Below are positions 18,566 through 27,586 of a DNA stretch of 64,000 nt, one piece after another. Position 1 is the first letter of the stretch, and the number at the start of each line of letters is the position of its first letter. This stretch comes from JBBIQH01 sp964475945 (GTDB taxonomy: Archaea; Thermoproteota; Nitrososphaeria; Nitrososphaerales; Nitrosocaldaceae), in contig CAYYYF010000004.1 of NCBI GenBank assembly GCA_964475945.1, positions 14,679-78,678 on the forward strand, in the 5' to 3' direction. A model generated the notes under the pieces. That model saw only the letters and a list, made by a program, of their open reading frames with translations. It made no database searches and was not told where the DNA came from. Position numbers and translations under genes: made by a program.

Positions 18566-19114
18566 ATGAGAGAGGTTGATGATACGATTAGGTTGTTTCA
18601 CCTAATGGGTAGCATACCGCAACTCAAGGCATTCATACCCTTGAGGCTCCTAGAGTCATATGAGCAGGCAATGCTTAACTGGTTTAGGTTATCCTCTACC
18701 CTTAATATTAACATAATAGAGTATTATTTGCTTGTTGGTGTAACATGGATAGAGGCTAGCAGAAAGGTAGTGGAACAGATGAAGGGTATGGATGAGAAGG
18801 ATAAGGATAAGGTAATCAAGTTATGGATAGATGTATTTGAGAAGGAGTTCAATACCTTGCTCAGTAGTGAGAGGTTTACCAAGGTTGTAAGCAATATCAC
18901 TAGCGCTTATTCTGATATGCTTAAGAGTATTAGGGATCTTGCTGAGGCTAACCTTAAGGAGCTTAATTTGCCTACTAGGAGTGAGATGGATAGTGTATAT
19001 AGGGAGATGGTTAAGATGAAGAGGGATATAGCAAGGCTTAACGAAGAGGTAAACATGCTAAAAGGTAAGGATAGAGATAGGGTTGAGGTAACAAACAGTA
19101 CAAATAACAAATAA
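18566..19114 (+). CDS. phaE: class III polyhydroxyalkanoate synthase subunit PhaE
   Basis: The 182-residue protein is mostly helical with a C-terminal coiled coil (about residues 130-175) rich in E, K and L. It lies directly before phaC, and the N-terminal segment with MLNWFRLSSTLN and a long amphipathic helix matches archaeal PhaE. PhaE activates PhaC and helps locate it on the polymer granule. PhaE sequences are poorly conserved, so the call leans on the neighbour. A likely promoter lies in the AT-rich spacer 18480-18560. Confidence 0.8.
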   Translation: MREVDDTIRLFHLMGSIPQLKAFIPLRLLESYEQAMLNWFRLSSTLNINIIEYYLLVGVTWIEASRKVVEQMKGMDEKDKDKVIKLWIDVFEKEFNTLLSSERFTKVVSNITSAYSDMLKSIRDLAEANLKELNLPTRSEMDSVYREMVKMKRDIARLNEEVNMLKGKDRDRVEVTNSTNNK

Positions 19115-19226
19115 TATTCTCTCTTTTTATCTTTTTCTTTTATTATCTTAATTTTGATTAACATATTATTCTTTGCATATCATGCACCATAAAGCTTAAT
19201 TACTTGTTCCCATCTCTTAGTATGGG

Positions 19227-20291
19227 ATGAATTCATACTTAATGCTTGCGCAGGCACTTGCTGATAACATGCTCAAGTATACTCAAGGTCTGTTTAAGGC
19301 CCAAGATCTTATAAGCAAGGATAATATAGATGTAGGCACTACACCAGTAGATGTTGTATATGTTGGTAGGAAGGTAAGGTTGCTCCATTACAAGAATGAG
19401 AGTATAAGGTATAGAATACCAATAATAGTTGTTTATGCACTTATAAACAAGCATTACATACTTGATCTACAGCCAGATAGAAGTTTTGTTGGAAGCCTTG
19501 TTAAGCAAGGGTTTGATGTTTACATGGTTGACTGGGGTACGCCAGAGCCTATAGATAAGCACCTTACATTCGATGATTACATAGGCAGATACCTTGATAG
19601 GCTAGTTAATATGGTTAGGGATAATAGCAATAGTGATAAGGTAACCTTGATAGGCTACTGTCAAGGGGGTACCATGAGCACAATGTATACAATACTAAAG
19701 CAGGAGAAGGTTGCAAACCTTCTTACTATAGCACCTGTTATAGATACCAGCAAGGATAGCAGTGTAGTAGCAGCATTATGTAAGAGTATAGATGCTGATA
19801 GGATAATCGATACATATGGTAATCTACCTGCAGAGTTCCTGCATAGATTCTATGCAATGTTGAAACCATTCTCTCAAGGAATATACAAGTACATTAACTT
19901 CATTAACAACATAGATGATGAATACTTTAGATCAAACTTCCTTAGGGTTGAGAAGTGGCTATATGATACACCAGCAATAGCAGGAGGCTTATTCAAGCAG
20001 TGGATAAATGATATATATAAGAGGAATGCCCTAGTAAAAGGAGAGTTCTATCTATGTGGCAAGAGGCTTGATCTAAGTAGCATAGAAGTACCATTGTTCA
20101 ATATAGTTGCTAGCGATGATCACCTAGTTGCACCACAGTGCAGTATAGCATTGAATCAGCATGTCTCTAGCGAGGATAAGATCCTTAGGGTATATACATG
20201 TGGGCATATAGGGCTTATAGCAAGCAAGTTATCACAGAGCATAATATTACCAGAGTTAGGCAAGTGGTTAGGCAAGAGATCATCTAACTAA
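19227..20291 (+). CDS. phaC: class III polyhydroxyalkanoate synthase subunit PhaC
   Basis: The 354-residue alpha/beta hydrolase-fold enzyme polymerises hydroxyacyl-CoA into storage polyester. The nucleophile motif is GYCQGG, with cysteine replacing the serine of lipases as in all PHA synthases. The charge-relay aspartate is in VASDDHLV and the histidine in CGHIGL. The length fits class III enzymes, which need PhaE, encoded just upstream. Neighbouring genes encode a phasin-like protein, an AbrB-type protein and a second hydrolase, forming a storage-polymer locus. Confidence 0.94.
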   Translation: MNSYLMLAQALADNMLKYTQGLFKAQDLISKDNIDVGTTPVDVVYVGRKVRLLHYKNESIRYRIPIIVVYALINKHYILDLQPDRSFVGSLVKQGFDVYMVDWGTPEPIDKHLTFDDYIGRYLDRLVNMVRDNSNSDKVTLIGYCQGGTMSTMYTILKQEKVANLLTIAPVIDTSKDSSVVAALCKSIDADRIIDTYGNLPAEFLHRFYAMLKPFSQGIYKYINFINNIDDEYFRSNFLRVEKWLYDTPAIAGGLFKQWINDIYKRNALVKGEFYLCGKRLDLSSIEVPLFNIVASDDHLVAPQCSIALNQHVSSEDKILRVYTCGHIGLIASKLSQSIILPELGKWLGKRSSN

Positions 20292-20293
20292 AA

Positions 20294-21091
20294 TTATTTA
20301 TTTATGGAGGAGAGGAACTCATCAACTATGCTAGCAAATCTCTCTGGCTGCTCATAGAATGGCGTATGCCCACATCCATTAAGTATTACAAGCCTTGAGC
20401 CCTTTATACCTTGATGTAGTATATAGGCATGCTCAACTGGTATAAGCAGATCCTTCTCACTCCATATTATTAGGGTTGGGACATCTATCATGTTTAACCT
20501 ATCCCTAAGATCTGGATGCTCTCTGAGGTTAAGCAGGGTTGATATGAAAGCATACTTTGCATTTGGTAGGCGCATCCTATTAACGAAATCTCTTGTGTAA
20601 ACATCATCAACCTGCTTACCACAATACATGAGGGAGAATGCCTTCCTAGCACTCTCTATGCTAGGGTATAGTGAGGCCATTATGTACTGTGTGAAAGCCT
20701 CTGTAGGTTCCTTTGATAGCCCTGATGGTGTTACAAGTACAAGGGCATCAACGTAACCCTTCTTTGCTATAACAAACTCTGCTGCAAGTTGACCACCAAA
20801 TGAGGATCCTATTAAGGAGAACCTCTTCAAGTTTAGTGCTGATGCAAGGCTATCTAAGAAGTTTATGAAGAATGGTATTGTATAGTTTATTACAGGTTTA
20901 TCGCTGTAACCAAAGCCTATTATATCTGGTGCTACAAGATGATACTTATAAGATAAGAGGGGCATAATCCTAGCCCAGCGCTCAGCAGCAGCCCCTATCC
21001 CATGTAAGAGCAATACATGCTTATCATTACCTATACCATCCTCTAGTATCCTTATCCTATAACCGTTAACAAGTATGAAGTCTTGTCTCAT
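20294..21091 (-). CDS. alpha/beta hydrolase, possible PHA-related esterase
   Basis: The 265-residue protein has the complete hydrolase triad: serine in GSSFGGQ, aspartate in WSEKDLLIP and histidine in GCGHTPF. The oxyanion segment LLHGIGAAAERW is also present. Its stop lies two bases from the phaC stop, in convergent orientation. Intracellular depolymerases and related esterases share this fold, so a role in releasing hydroxyacids from the polymer is possible, but the substrate cannot be read from the sequence. Confidence 0.8.
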   Translation of the reverse strand: MRQDFILVNGYRIRILEDGIGNDKHVLLLHGIGAAAERWARIMPLLSYKYHLVAPDIIGFGYSDKPVINYTIPFFINFLDSLASALNLKRFSLIGSSFGGQLAAEFVIAKKGYVDALVLVTPSGLSKEPTEAFTQYIMASLYPSIESARKAFSLMYCGKQVDDVYTRDFVNRMRLPNAKYAFISTLLNLREHPDLRDRLNMIDVPTLIIWSEKDLLIPVEHAYILHQGIKGSRLVILNGCGHTPFYEQPERFASIVDEFLSSINK

Positions 21092-21170
21092 AGCATATGT
21101 AGAGCAACTATTAATATAATGTAAAGGTTTGTTAGTTTCAAGTAATAAATAATTTTAATTAATTAATTAA

Positions 21171-21476
21171 TTAAGTCTTACCCTTCACATACTCTGCAAG
21201 TAAAGATACTATTGCAGCTGTTGATACTGCAGTATTGCATGCAAGTGATCTAGCCAACCTTAGCCTTAAGCATAGCTGCTGATCATCATACTTGCTTCCT
21301 ACAGCATTTATCTTACCATCTATCAATGTTATTAACTTGTATGCTAATTTAATTATACTCTCGACGTCATCAAGGAGATCGTAGAGCATGGGCAGTTCCT
21401 TCTTAATCATATCTAGATGCATCTTAACATCTTCCTCGCCAACAAGTATCACATCTACACTACCATTACTCATCAT
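21171..21476 (-). CDS. hypothetical helical protein (101 aa)
   Basis: No family is recognised. The protein is predicted to be mainly helical, with DVESIIKLAYKLITLIDG in the middle and a C-terminal alanine-rich helix. It sits on the strand of the PHA accessory genes, between the hydrolase and the VOC-fusion gene, so a granule-related role is conceivable but unproven. Confidence 0.5.
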   Translation of the reverse strand: MMSNGSVDVILVGEEDVKMHLDMIKKELPMLYDLLDDVESIIKLAYKLITLIDGKINAVGSKYDDQQLCLRLRLARSLACNTAVSTAAIVSLLAEYVKGKT

Positions 21477-21586
21477 ATGTATAAGGTTAAGAAACTATAT
21501 AAGTATTCCTACAAATATATTTACTATTGCCATAGAATTGTTAATATTCCTATATTTCTGGAAGAAGGTTATTTATTTATTTATAA

Positions 21587-22210
21587 TCATACTGGAGCAA
21601 AACCATAGTAACCTGCTGCCTGCGTAGCCTCCTTAACCTTAGGCTCTGCTACAAGTATCTTATAGCCATCTGGATCCTCTATAATCATATACTTACCATT
21701 TGCATCCTCTTGTATATCCCTGTAAGGCTTAACTCCTTTGCTTATAAGCATGCTCTTAACATCCTCTATATCACTTGTTATAAAGTTAAGCATTGCATGC
21801 TCATTTGTAACCTTGATCTTGCTCTTATGTATTGCAAGCACAGCGCCATCCTTCAAGAACTCTACCCACTCAGGTGACTCATGTCTAACCTTCAATCCTA
21901 GTATATCCCTATAGAACTCCTTGGATCTCTCCATGTTAGAGACTAGAAGTATTACAGCATTAACCTTCCTGAAGAGTGTTGTAGGCTCGAATGCAGTAAG
22001 TGTGCTTGTTGATACAACACCATCTATATCCCTTATTATACTTATTATTCTATTGAACTCAAGCATATCGTAGCACTCTACCTTAGCAAAGACATCAAAG
22101 GAGCCTAATACAGCCCTACTCTCCTTCACCTGAGGTATCCTCTTCAGTCTATTAACTATTGTTCTCTCTGCGCCACTCTTAGCATTTATTAATATATATG
22201 CTGTTATCAT
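21587..22210 (-). CDS. Lrp-type RAM domain fused to a VOC/glyoxalase-fold domain
   Basis: The 207-residue protein has two parts. Residues 1-75 (MITAYILINAKSGAE, ...VKESRAVLGSFDVFAKVE, ...GVVSTSTLTAFE) form the ligand-binding RAM domain normally found at the C-terminus of Lrp/AsnC regulators, here without a DNA-binding domain. Residues 80-195 form a vicinal-oxygen-chelate domain with DVKSML and EDPDGYKI blocks and possible metal ligands H, H and E. The combination suggests a small-molecule-sensing or methylmalonyl-CoA epimerase-like enzyme that assembles through the RAM part. The neighbouring PHA genes make a hydroxyacyl metabolite a plausible ligand. Confidence 0.75.
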   Translation of the reverse strand: MITAYILINAKSGAERTIVNRLKRIPQVKESRAVLGSFDVFAKVECYDMLEFNRIISIIRDIDGVVSTSTLTAFEPTTLFRKVNAVILLVSNMERSKEFYRDILGLKVRHESPEWVEFLKDGAVLAIHKSKIKVTNEHAMLNFITSDIEDVKSMLISKGVKPYRDIQEDANGKYMIIEDPDGYKILVAEPKVKEATQAAGYYGFAPV

Positions 22211-22245
22211 AGCATACCTCTAGCATTTATAATATAAAAGACTTG

Positions 22246-22581
22246 CTATAACTTCTTACTATTATCCTTACGCTTCTCTAAAGGTATTATTATAACCTGG
22301 ACAAGATCGCCCTCATCTATACCCAATGCCTTACGCTCAGCATCAGGTATAGATATCCTACCATTGCTCTGCACAGTTGCCTTAAATACTGCATTGAACC
22401 TTGTTAATAGTTGCAGCATGTTTGCAAAGTTCTGCATTGCATCTATCTGCATTGATAGCATACGCTTCATAACATCTATCTGGGTACTAGGATCTGTGAA
22501 TAGGCTTAGCGTATTATCAAGACTATCCTTATCCTTACCAATATCCTTACCCTTGCTCTTACCCTCCTCTTTTACAGACAT
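22246..22581 (-). CDS. AbrB/SpoVT-domain protein, PHA-locus associated
   Basis: The 111-residue protein starts with a charged Lys/Gly/Asp-rich tail, continues with a helical region (MLSMQIDAMQNFANMLQLL) and ends in a swapped-hairpin AbrB domain: FKATVQSNGRISIPDAERKALGI is its signature strand-turn-strand. AbrB-like proteins with such a helical part occur beside archaeal PHA synthases, where they may bind granules, DNA or both. It lies just downstream of the phasin-like gene, 62 bases apart on the same strand. Confidence 0.75.
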   Translation of the reverse strand: MSVKEEGKSKGKDIGKDKDSLDNTLSLFTDPSTQIDVMKRMLSMQIDAMQNFANMLQLLTRFNAVFKATVQSNGRISIPDAERKALGIDEGDLVQVIIIPLEKRKDNSKKL

Positions 22582-22643
22582 AGTTTAATATGATACCAAG
22601 TATAATATAAAGAATGCAATAAATAAATAGGTTTATCTGTTTG

Positions 22644-23054
22644 TTAACTCTTCTCTAAAGAGCCCCTTATACTCTTAAGTATATTCTGATTTATTCTAGT
22701 GAGTGTCTCACATGCATCTGTTGCTAACTTTATACTCTGAGTTGCTGTATCTATGCCAGTGATTATTACCTTGTTTGTTATTGATGCTGTCTTTGCAAAT
22801 GCATCGTTGAACTCCTCGCTACCCCTTATCCATGCATCTGGTAAGGAGGGCAGTCTTACAGGTTCAATAAACTCCTTTTGTGCATTAAGTGTAAGTTCAA
22901 TGAACCTCCTCATACTATCCATAGCCTGCTGCTGTAGATTTGTTATTGACTGCACATATGCTGGCCTTGCCTTATCCATCTCGCTAATAACATTCATCAC
23001 CATCTCCCTATACATATCGAATATGCTTCTCTCTGATGTATGCTCTGTACTCAT
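22644..23054 (-). CDS. phasin-like granule-associated protein
   Basis: The 136-residue protein is almost wholly helical and amphipathic, with Gln, Thr and Ala-rich heptads and no cysteine. Its arrangement (a helical N-terminal part with ITNLQQQAMDSMRRF, then a proline-containing turn VRLPSLPD, then long helices) is like phasins, which coat PHA granules. The neighbouring phaE, phaC and AbrB genes support this. Family sequence similarity cannot be checked here. Confidence 0.62.
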   Translation of the reverse strand: MSTEHTSERSIFDMYREMVMNVISEMDKARPAYVQSITNLQQQAMDSMRRFIELTLNAQKEFIEPVRLPSLPDAWIRGSEEFNDAFAKTASITNKVIITGIDTATQSIKLATDACETLTRINQNILKSIRGSLEKS

Positions 23055-23143
23055 GGTTAATTATGGTAAAGAAAACCATGGAATATAAATCTTTCTGGAT
23101 TAGTATGGTATATTAATGGTATAAAGGTTTATTATTAAGATAG

Positions 23144-24175
23144 ATGATAATGAATAATGTGCTAGAAGAGTTAGAGTTAGAGGATATAGAAGGGATAGGA
23201 CCTGTAACAAAGCAGAAGTTGGTTAATGCTGGAGTGAATAACATAATGGATCTAGTGGTGAGAGGACCAATGGCTATAGCAGAGGTTACTGGCTTGGACA
23301 TTGATAAGGCTATGATGATATGCAATAAGGCTAGGAGTAAGCTTGTAGAGCTAGGGTTATTAGAGAAGGACTTCATAACAGCAACTGAGATATACAAGAA
23401 GAGGCAGAATATAGATAGGATATCCACAGGCTGCAAGGCTATGGATGAGTTGCTAGGAGGAGGTGTAGAGACACAGGCAATAACAGAGTTCTATGGAGAG
23501 TATGGCACGGGTAAGACACAGATATGTAATACTCTATGTGTTATGGTACAGATGCCAAAGGATAAGGGTGGTTTAGATGCATCTGCATTGTATATAGATA
23601 CGGAGAATACATTCAGACCAGAAAGGATATACAAGATAGCAGAGGCTAGAGGGCTAGATCCTACAAATGTACTTGAGAGGATCATAGTTGCAAAGGCATA
23701 TAATAGTGCACATCAAGAATTGATAGTTCAAGCATGCAGCAAGATGATAGAGAAGCATGGTATAAGGCTTGTAGTTGTGGACTCTGCTGTTGCCCACTAT
23801 AGAGCAGAGTTCCTTGGTAGAGGCGCACTTGCTGATAGGCAACAGAGACTTAACAAGATAATGCATATGCTATTAAGGATAGCAGAGACATACAATGTTG
23901 CAGTAGTTGCTACAAACCAGATACAGGCTATTCCAGATACGTTCTTTGGAGACCCATTAAGGGCTGCTGGAGGGAATGTTGTTGCGCATACAAGTACTTA
24001 CAGGGTTTATCTAAGACGCTCAGGTAAGAACAGGATAGCAAGGATGGTAGATAGTCCATATCATCCAGAGAGGGAGGTTATGTTCATGCTAAGTGAGAAG
24101 GGTATAGAGGATGTAGAGGAGAAGGAGAAGGATAAGGAGAAGAAGGGTAAGAGTAGTAAGGATAAGGAGCAGTAG
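23144..24175 (+). CDS. radA: DNA repair and recombination protein RadA
   Basis: The 343-residue recombinase is the archaeal Rad51/RecA homologue that forms filaments on single-stranded DNA and performs strand exchange. The N-terminal helix-hairpin-helix domain (IEGIGPVTKQKL) precedes the ATPase core with Walker A GEYGTGKTQ near residue 120 and Walker B-type LVVVDSAV. The DNA-binding loop region with RAAGGNVVAH is present. The tail is a highly charged Lys/Glu run. The frame begins ATG ATA ATG; either ATG could be used. Confidence 0.96.
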   Translation: MIMNNVLEELELEDIEGIGPVTKQKLVNAGVNNIMDLVVRGPMAIAEVTGLDIDKAMMICNKARSKLVELGLLEKDFITATEIYKKRQNIDRISTGCKAMDELLGGGVETQAITEFYGEYGTGKTQICNTLCVMVQMPKDKGGLDASALYIDTENTFRPERIYKIAEARGLDPTNVLERIIVAKAYNSAHQELIVQACSKMIEKHGIRLVVVDSAVAHYRAEFLGRGALADRQQRLNKIMHMLLRIAETYNVAVVATNQIQAIPDTFFGDPLRAAGGNVVAHTSTYRVYLRRSGKNRIARMVDSPYHPEREVMFMLSEKGIEDVEEKEKDKEKKGKSSKDKEQ

Positions 24176-24228
24176 TTATTAGCAATAATAAATAATAAGT
24201 TTAAATATCTACATGTATAAATAAGCTT

Positions 24229-24735
24229 ATGTTTGGTTTTGGTAAAAGGCAGTATAGAGAAGGGGATTATATATTTGCTAGTGTAAACGAGGGTAAGTAT
24301 AGCACCATCATAACAGGTAATGTTACATTTGCTCAGATGGACAAGTTAAAGGTCTCTGGTATATACATAAAGCCTATAGGTCTGCTTGAGAGGTTAGAGC
24401 AGGGGAGGATAACTACTAGACAGCAGGAGGTGCTAAGATCTCCTACTCCTGATAATGTTATACACGTGCTTATAAACAGGGTTGAGTATGGTATATATAA
24501 TGATTATATCCAAAGCAATAAGGCATGGATAACTAAGATAAGTGCAAAGAGGTATGCAGAGATAGAGACTTGGGTTAGGGATGGATACCCAGAGCTCTTC
24601 TCAATACTACTCTCTCCTATGGATCCTAGGAAGGATGAGGCTAGGGAGGTTTTTATGAGCAAATATAACTCATTATACGATGCTGATTTTAAGCAGACAC
24701 TATCTGCTGTAGCAAGGCAACTTGGCATACTCTAG
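24229..24735 (+). CDS. conserved hypothetical (168 aa)
   Basis: No known family is recognised. The first third reads as beta strands with an aromatic N-terminus (MFGFGKRQYREGDYIFASV), the middle contains NVIHVLINRVEYGIY and the end is helical with aspartate/lysine pairs. It lies 53 bases after radA in the same direction and 46 bases before ribosomal protein L12. Co-transcription with either is possible. Nothing more can be said. Confidence 0.6.
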   Translation: MFGFGKRQYREGDYIFASVNEGKYSTIITGNVTFAQMDKLKVSGIYIKPIGLLERLEQGRITTRQQEVLRSPTPDNVIHVLINRVEYGIYNDYIQSNKAWITKISAKRYAEIETWVRDGYPELFSILLSPMDPRKDEAREVFMSKYNSLYDADFKQTLSAVARQLGIL

Positions 24736-24781
24736 GCTAGAATAGTTTTATATATATTACCCATTGTAAGCATACTTTGCT

Positions 24782-25096
24782 ATGGCAATGGAGTATGTGT
24801 ATGCAGCATTACTACTACACAAGGTTGGGCAGAAGATAGATGAGGATAGTATAAAGAATGTTGTAAAGGCAGCTGGGGTAGAACCAGATGAGGTAAAGAT
24901 AAAGGCTCTTGTTAGTGCACTTGCAGAGGTTAACATAGATGAGGCTCTAAAGGCAACACCTATTGTAGCAGCAGGTACTCAGCCTGTAGAGGCAAAGCCA
25001 GCAGAGGCAAAGCCAAAGGAAGAGGAGAAGAAGAAAGAGGAGGAGAAGAAAGGAGAGGAAGAGGCACTGGCAGGTTTATCAGCACTCTTTGGTTAA
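24782..25096 (+). CDS. rpl12: ribosomal protein P1 (L12, stalk)
   Basis: The 104-residue acidic stalk protein has the archaeal P1 layout. Residues 1-60 form the helical dimerisation domain, a Pro/Ala/Glu/Lys-rich hinge follows, and the conserved C-terminal helix ends LAGLSALFG, which contacts translation factors. It normally clusters with L10, L1 and L11. Here L10-L1 is about 0.9 kb away on the opposite strand, and L11 is at 29.5 kb. Confidence 0.95.
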   Translation: MAMEYVYAALLLHKVGQKIDEDSIKNVVKAAGVEPDEVKIKALVSALAEVNIDEALKATPIVAAGTQPVEAKPAEAKPKEEEKKKEEEKKGEEEALAGLSALFG

Positions 25097-25170
25097 TAGA
25101 GAATACAATAATCAAATAAATAAATAATATATATAATATGCTTTTATTGTAAAATATAGCATTCATAAAT

Positions 25171-25566
25171 TTATTTAATGTATCTGTATAACCTTGCCAT
25201 TATAGGTTGGATATCATTATCATCTATCCTCATAGCCTCAACTTGACAGTAGTATCTCCTTGCATGTATGCCAATAACATCCTCAAGATCAAACCAGTCC
25301 CTTGGCGCAAGCATCATGCTCCTGCTAGCAATAACCTTGTACCTCCATGCCCTCCCATAGATGAGCATAGACTCGCCATCATCCTCAACCATCTTATCAG
25401 TCACAAGGAAGCCCCTAACCCTCCCTAGATGCTTAGGATCATCCTTCTTAGCAAGGAGTAATAGCAGTATATCTCCATGCTTAAAATCAAATCTCCTGTT
25501 AAGGAAGAACTTGCTTATGCTTATTACATTATTAAGATACTCCTTCCTTACATTAAGCCTCCACAT
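25171..25566 (-). CDS. hypothetical, possible EVE/PUA-like domain
   Basis: The 131-residue protein is not firmly recognised. The block RFDFKHGDILLLLLAKKDDP followed by VRGFLVTDKMV has the strand pattern of small EVE or PUA-like modules, which can bind modified bases. The C-terminus is basic and beta-rich. Its only close neighbours are rpl12, which is convergent, and a small gene on the same strand 62 bases upstream. Confidence 0.5.
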   Translation of the reverse strand: MWRLNVRKEYLNNVISISKFFLNRRFDFKHGDILLLLLAKKDDPKHLGRVRGFLVTDKMVEDDGESMLIYGRAWRYKVIASRSMMLAPRDWFDLEDVIGIHARRYYCQVEAMRIDDNDIQPIMARLYRYIK

Positions 25567-25628
25567 GAGTTTATCTACTACTGCTACCTTGTATGTATTA
25601 GTATGTAATAAAGATTAATTAAATTATT

Positions 25629-25904
25629 TTATAATATCTCACATAATTTCTTCTCTTCCCTACAATCTATTCTAAATATACCCTTTGGTATGCTCTTAGC
25701 AATTAAAGTACCTAATCCTTTAGAGCTATGAATAGCATATTTTATCATCTTATTAGTAACATCAGGGTATTTTCTTATCAACCACTCCTTTGTCTTATCA
25801 GGTTTATCCTTGTAATCCTCCTCATTTACCCTTCTACTTGTTGATTCTAACAGTATTATTGCTATATCTCCCCATATTACTGCATCACAGTGTTTAATTG
25901 ACAT
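25629..25904 (-). CDS. hypothetical (91 aa)
   Basis: The protein begins with a strand-like segment DAVIWGDIAIILLEST in which an aspartate and a glutamate are spaced as in some nuclease cores. Its second half is helical and basic (KTKEWLIRKYPDV, KMIKYAIHSSKG). It is too short to call a nuclease, and no family is recognised. The open frame and codon use look ordinary for this genome. Confidence 0.45.
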   Translation of the reverse strand: MSIKHCDAVIWGDIAIILLESTSRRVNEEDYKDKPDKTKEWLIRKYPDVTNKMIKYAIHSSKGLGTLIAKSIPKGIFRIDCREEKKLCEIL

Positions 25905-25952
25905 GGATAGGTAGGATAAGCAGGTATATATATTATTAATGAACTAAATTAA

Positions 25953-26810
25953 TTAATTAAAGTTTACCCTCTTAGCAAGTATATCTGCATATGCCTTTGC
26001 AAGGATAAGCAGTTCATTTATAACCTCCCTGGCTGGGTATGCTGAGTTTATTGCTAATGCTCGTGCATCGTTGTATGCCTTTGCAAGTATAATTCCTATG
26101 CTCTCCTTGCTTGGATATGCTATATTAACTGCTAATGCTAATGCACTGCTATATGCCTCTTCTATACTCTTCCTATACTCATCTATATCAAGTCTAAGAT
26201 CATCCTCTCTATAGAGTAAGCCATCCTCTAATGCAAGGTATATGCTTATACCAGCCTTTATAGGCTTTATACCAAGCTTGCTTAGTATAGATGCAAGCTT
26301 CATGGATATAACCTCTCCAGCCTTTGCTACTACTGTATCCTTTGCTATCCATACAGTACCCTCCTCTATCTTTGTTGGTATCTTAGCCTCTCTGAACTCA
26401 GATAGTATAGGCCCTGGGGCAAGACCTGTGTTACCTGCTGGAACTACTATATCCTCGCTAGCAACATCTCCACCCTTAGCAGGCAGGTAAACCTTGTTCT
26501 TCTCTAACAGCATCTGCAACCTAAATGGGTTCATGTTGGTGAATATGAGCAGGTTCTGACCCTCAAGTTCTTTACATAACTTCTCTATACCCTTAACACC
26601 TGTCTCTGTTAATGCCTTTACAGCAACTTTATTCTTTACCATGATTATCTTAGCCTCATCAGCAAGTATCTTCCTTATCTGCATAAGTTGCGTTGATCTA
26701 ACACCCGTCATCTTCACTAGTACTATAACCTGGCATTCCTTTGCTAACCTCTTTAAGGTATCATACATTAACCTCTTCTTCTCTGGGTATACTCTTGCCT
26801 CCTGCATCAT
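25953..26810 (-). CDS. rpl10: ribosomal protein uL10 (P0 stalk base)
   Basis: The 285-residue protein anchors the P1 stalk to 23S rRNA. The N-terminal globular domain includes MTGVRSTQLMQIRK and MVKNKVAVKAL, and the FREAKIPTKIEEGTVWI block belongs to the archaeal insertion domain. The C-terminal part contains repeated helices (LALAVNIAYPSKESIG, ARALAINSAYPAREV) for P1 binding. The usual acidic FG-type tail is missing; the protein ends KRVNFN. The start codon overlaps the stop of rpl1 (TAATG), so the two are translationally coupled. Confidence 0.92.
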   Translation of the reverse strand: MMQEARVYPEKKRLMYDTLKRLAKECQVIVLVKMTGVRSTQLMQIRKILADEAKIIMVKNKVAVKALTETGVKGIEKLCKELEGQNLLIFTNMNPFRLQMLLEKNKVYLPAKGGDVASEDIVVPAGNTGLAPGPILSEFREAKIPTKIEEGTVWIAKDTVVAKAGEVISMKLASILSKLGIKPIKAGISIYLALEDGLLYREDDLRLDIDEYRKSIEEAYSSALALAVNIAYPSKESIGIILAKAYNDARALAINSAYPAREVINELLILAKAYADILAKRVNFN

Positions 26811-27457
26811 TACTCAACCACCTTAACCAGTAATCTTACAGGTTTACCCATTGTAAACTTTACATACACCCTTGCTATATTTGCCTCTCCATTGGGTAAC
26901 TTCTTCTCTATAGCATTAATTACTGCATTTGCATTCTCTGCCAACTGCTCATTGTTCATATCCTCATCACCTATCCTGTATGCAATCATCAACTGCCCCC
27001 TTGTCCTAGCCCTTGTAGATGATTTAAGCCTAGAGATGATAGAATCTACAGGTGCATTGAATGGTAATGGCATAGCCATCTTACCTTTAGGGCCTAGAAA
27101 AGCACCAAGTATCTTACCTACTATAGGCATCAGTTGAGTATCAGCAAGGAAGAAGTCATAGTCCTTAGATAGACGCTTAGCCTCCCTCTTGTTTGCTGCC
27201 AATGCATTCAACTCATCTTGCTCTATAACCTTATCTGCACCAGCCCTCCTTGCCCTTAATGCTAGATCCCCTGAGGCAATAACACATACCTTAGCCTTCT
27301 TATTAGGCCCATTAGGCAGGTTTATAACCTCATTAAGTGATAACCCTTTCTTAACATCTATATCCTTGAGTGCCATTATAAGCTCTACACTCTGCTTAAA
27401 GTTCCTCTTACCTGCATGCTCCCTAGCCTCTCTTATAACACTAGCATCTATCTTCAA
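26810..27457 (-). CDS. rpl1: ribosomal protein uL1
   Basis: The 215-residue protein forms the L1 stalk near the E site. Characteristic stretches are GKRNFKQSVELIMALKDID near the start, FLADTQLMPIVGKILGAFLGPKGKMP-like block near residue 105, and STRARTRGQL. It is the first gene of a two-gene unit with rpl10, overlapping it by one base. In many archaea L1 regulates its own mRNA, but no such site was looked for successfully here. Confidence 0.94.
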   Translation of the reverse strand: MKIDASVIREAREHAGKRNFKQSVELIMALKDIDVKKGLSLNEVINLPNGPNKKAKVCVIASGDLALRARRAGADKVIEQDELNALAANKREAKRLSKDYDFFLADTQLMPIVGKILGAFLGPKGKMAMPLPFNAPVDSIISRLKSSTRARTRGQLMIAYRIGDEDMNNEQLAENANAVINAIEKKLPNGEANIARVYVKFTMGKPVRLLVKVVE

Positions 27458-27586
27458 TGCAGAGAGTTTATATGGATGCCATTAAAATAGTTTCCCTTGT
27501 TAATCATCATAAACAAGCTAGAAAAATTCTACCTTCTACAAGAATAATTATATTTATTAAGGGGTAGTATATAGAGTAATGATAGA

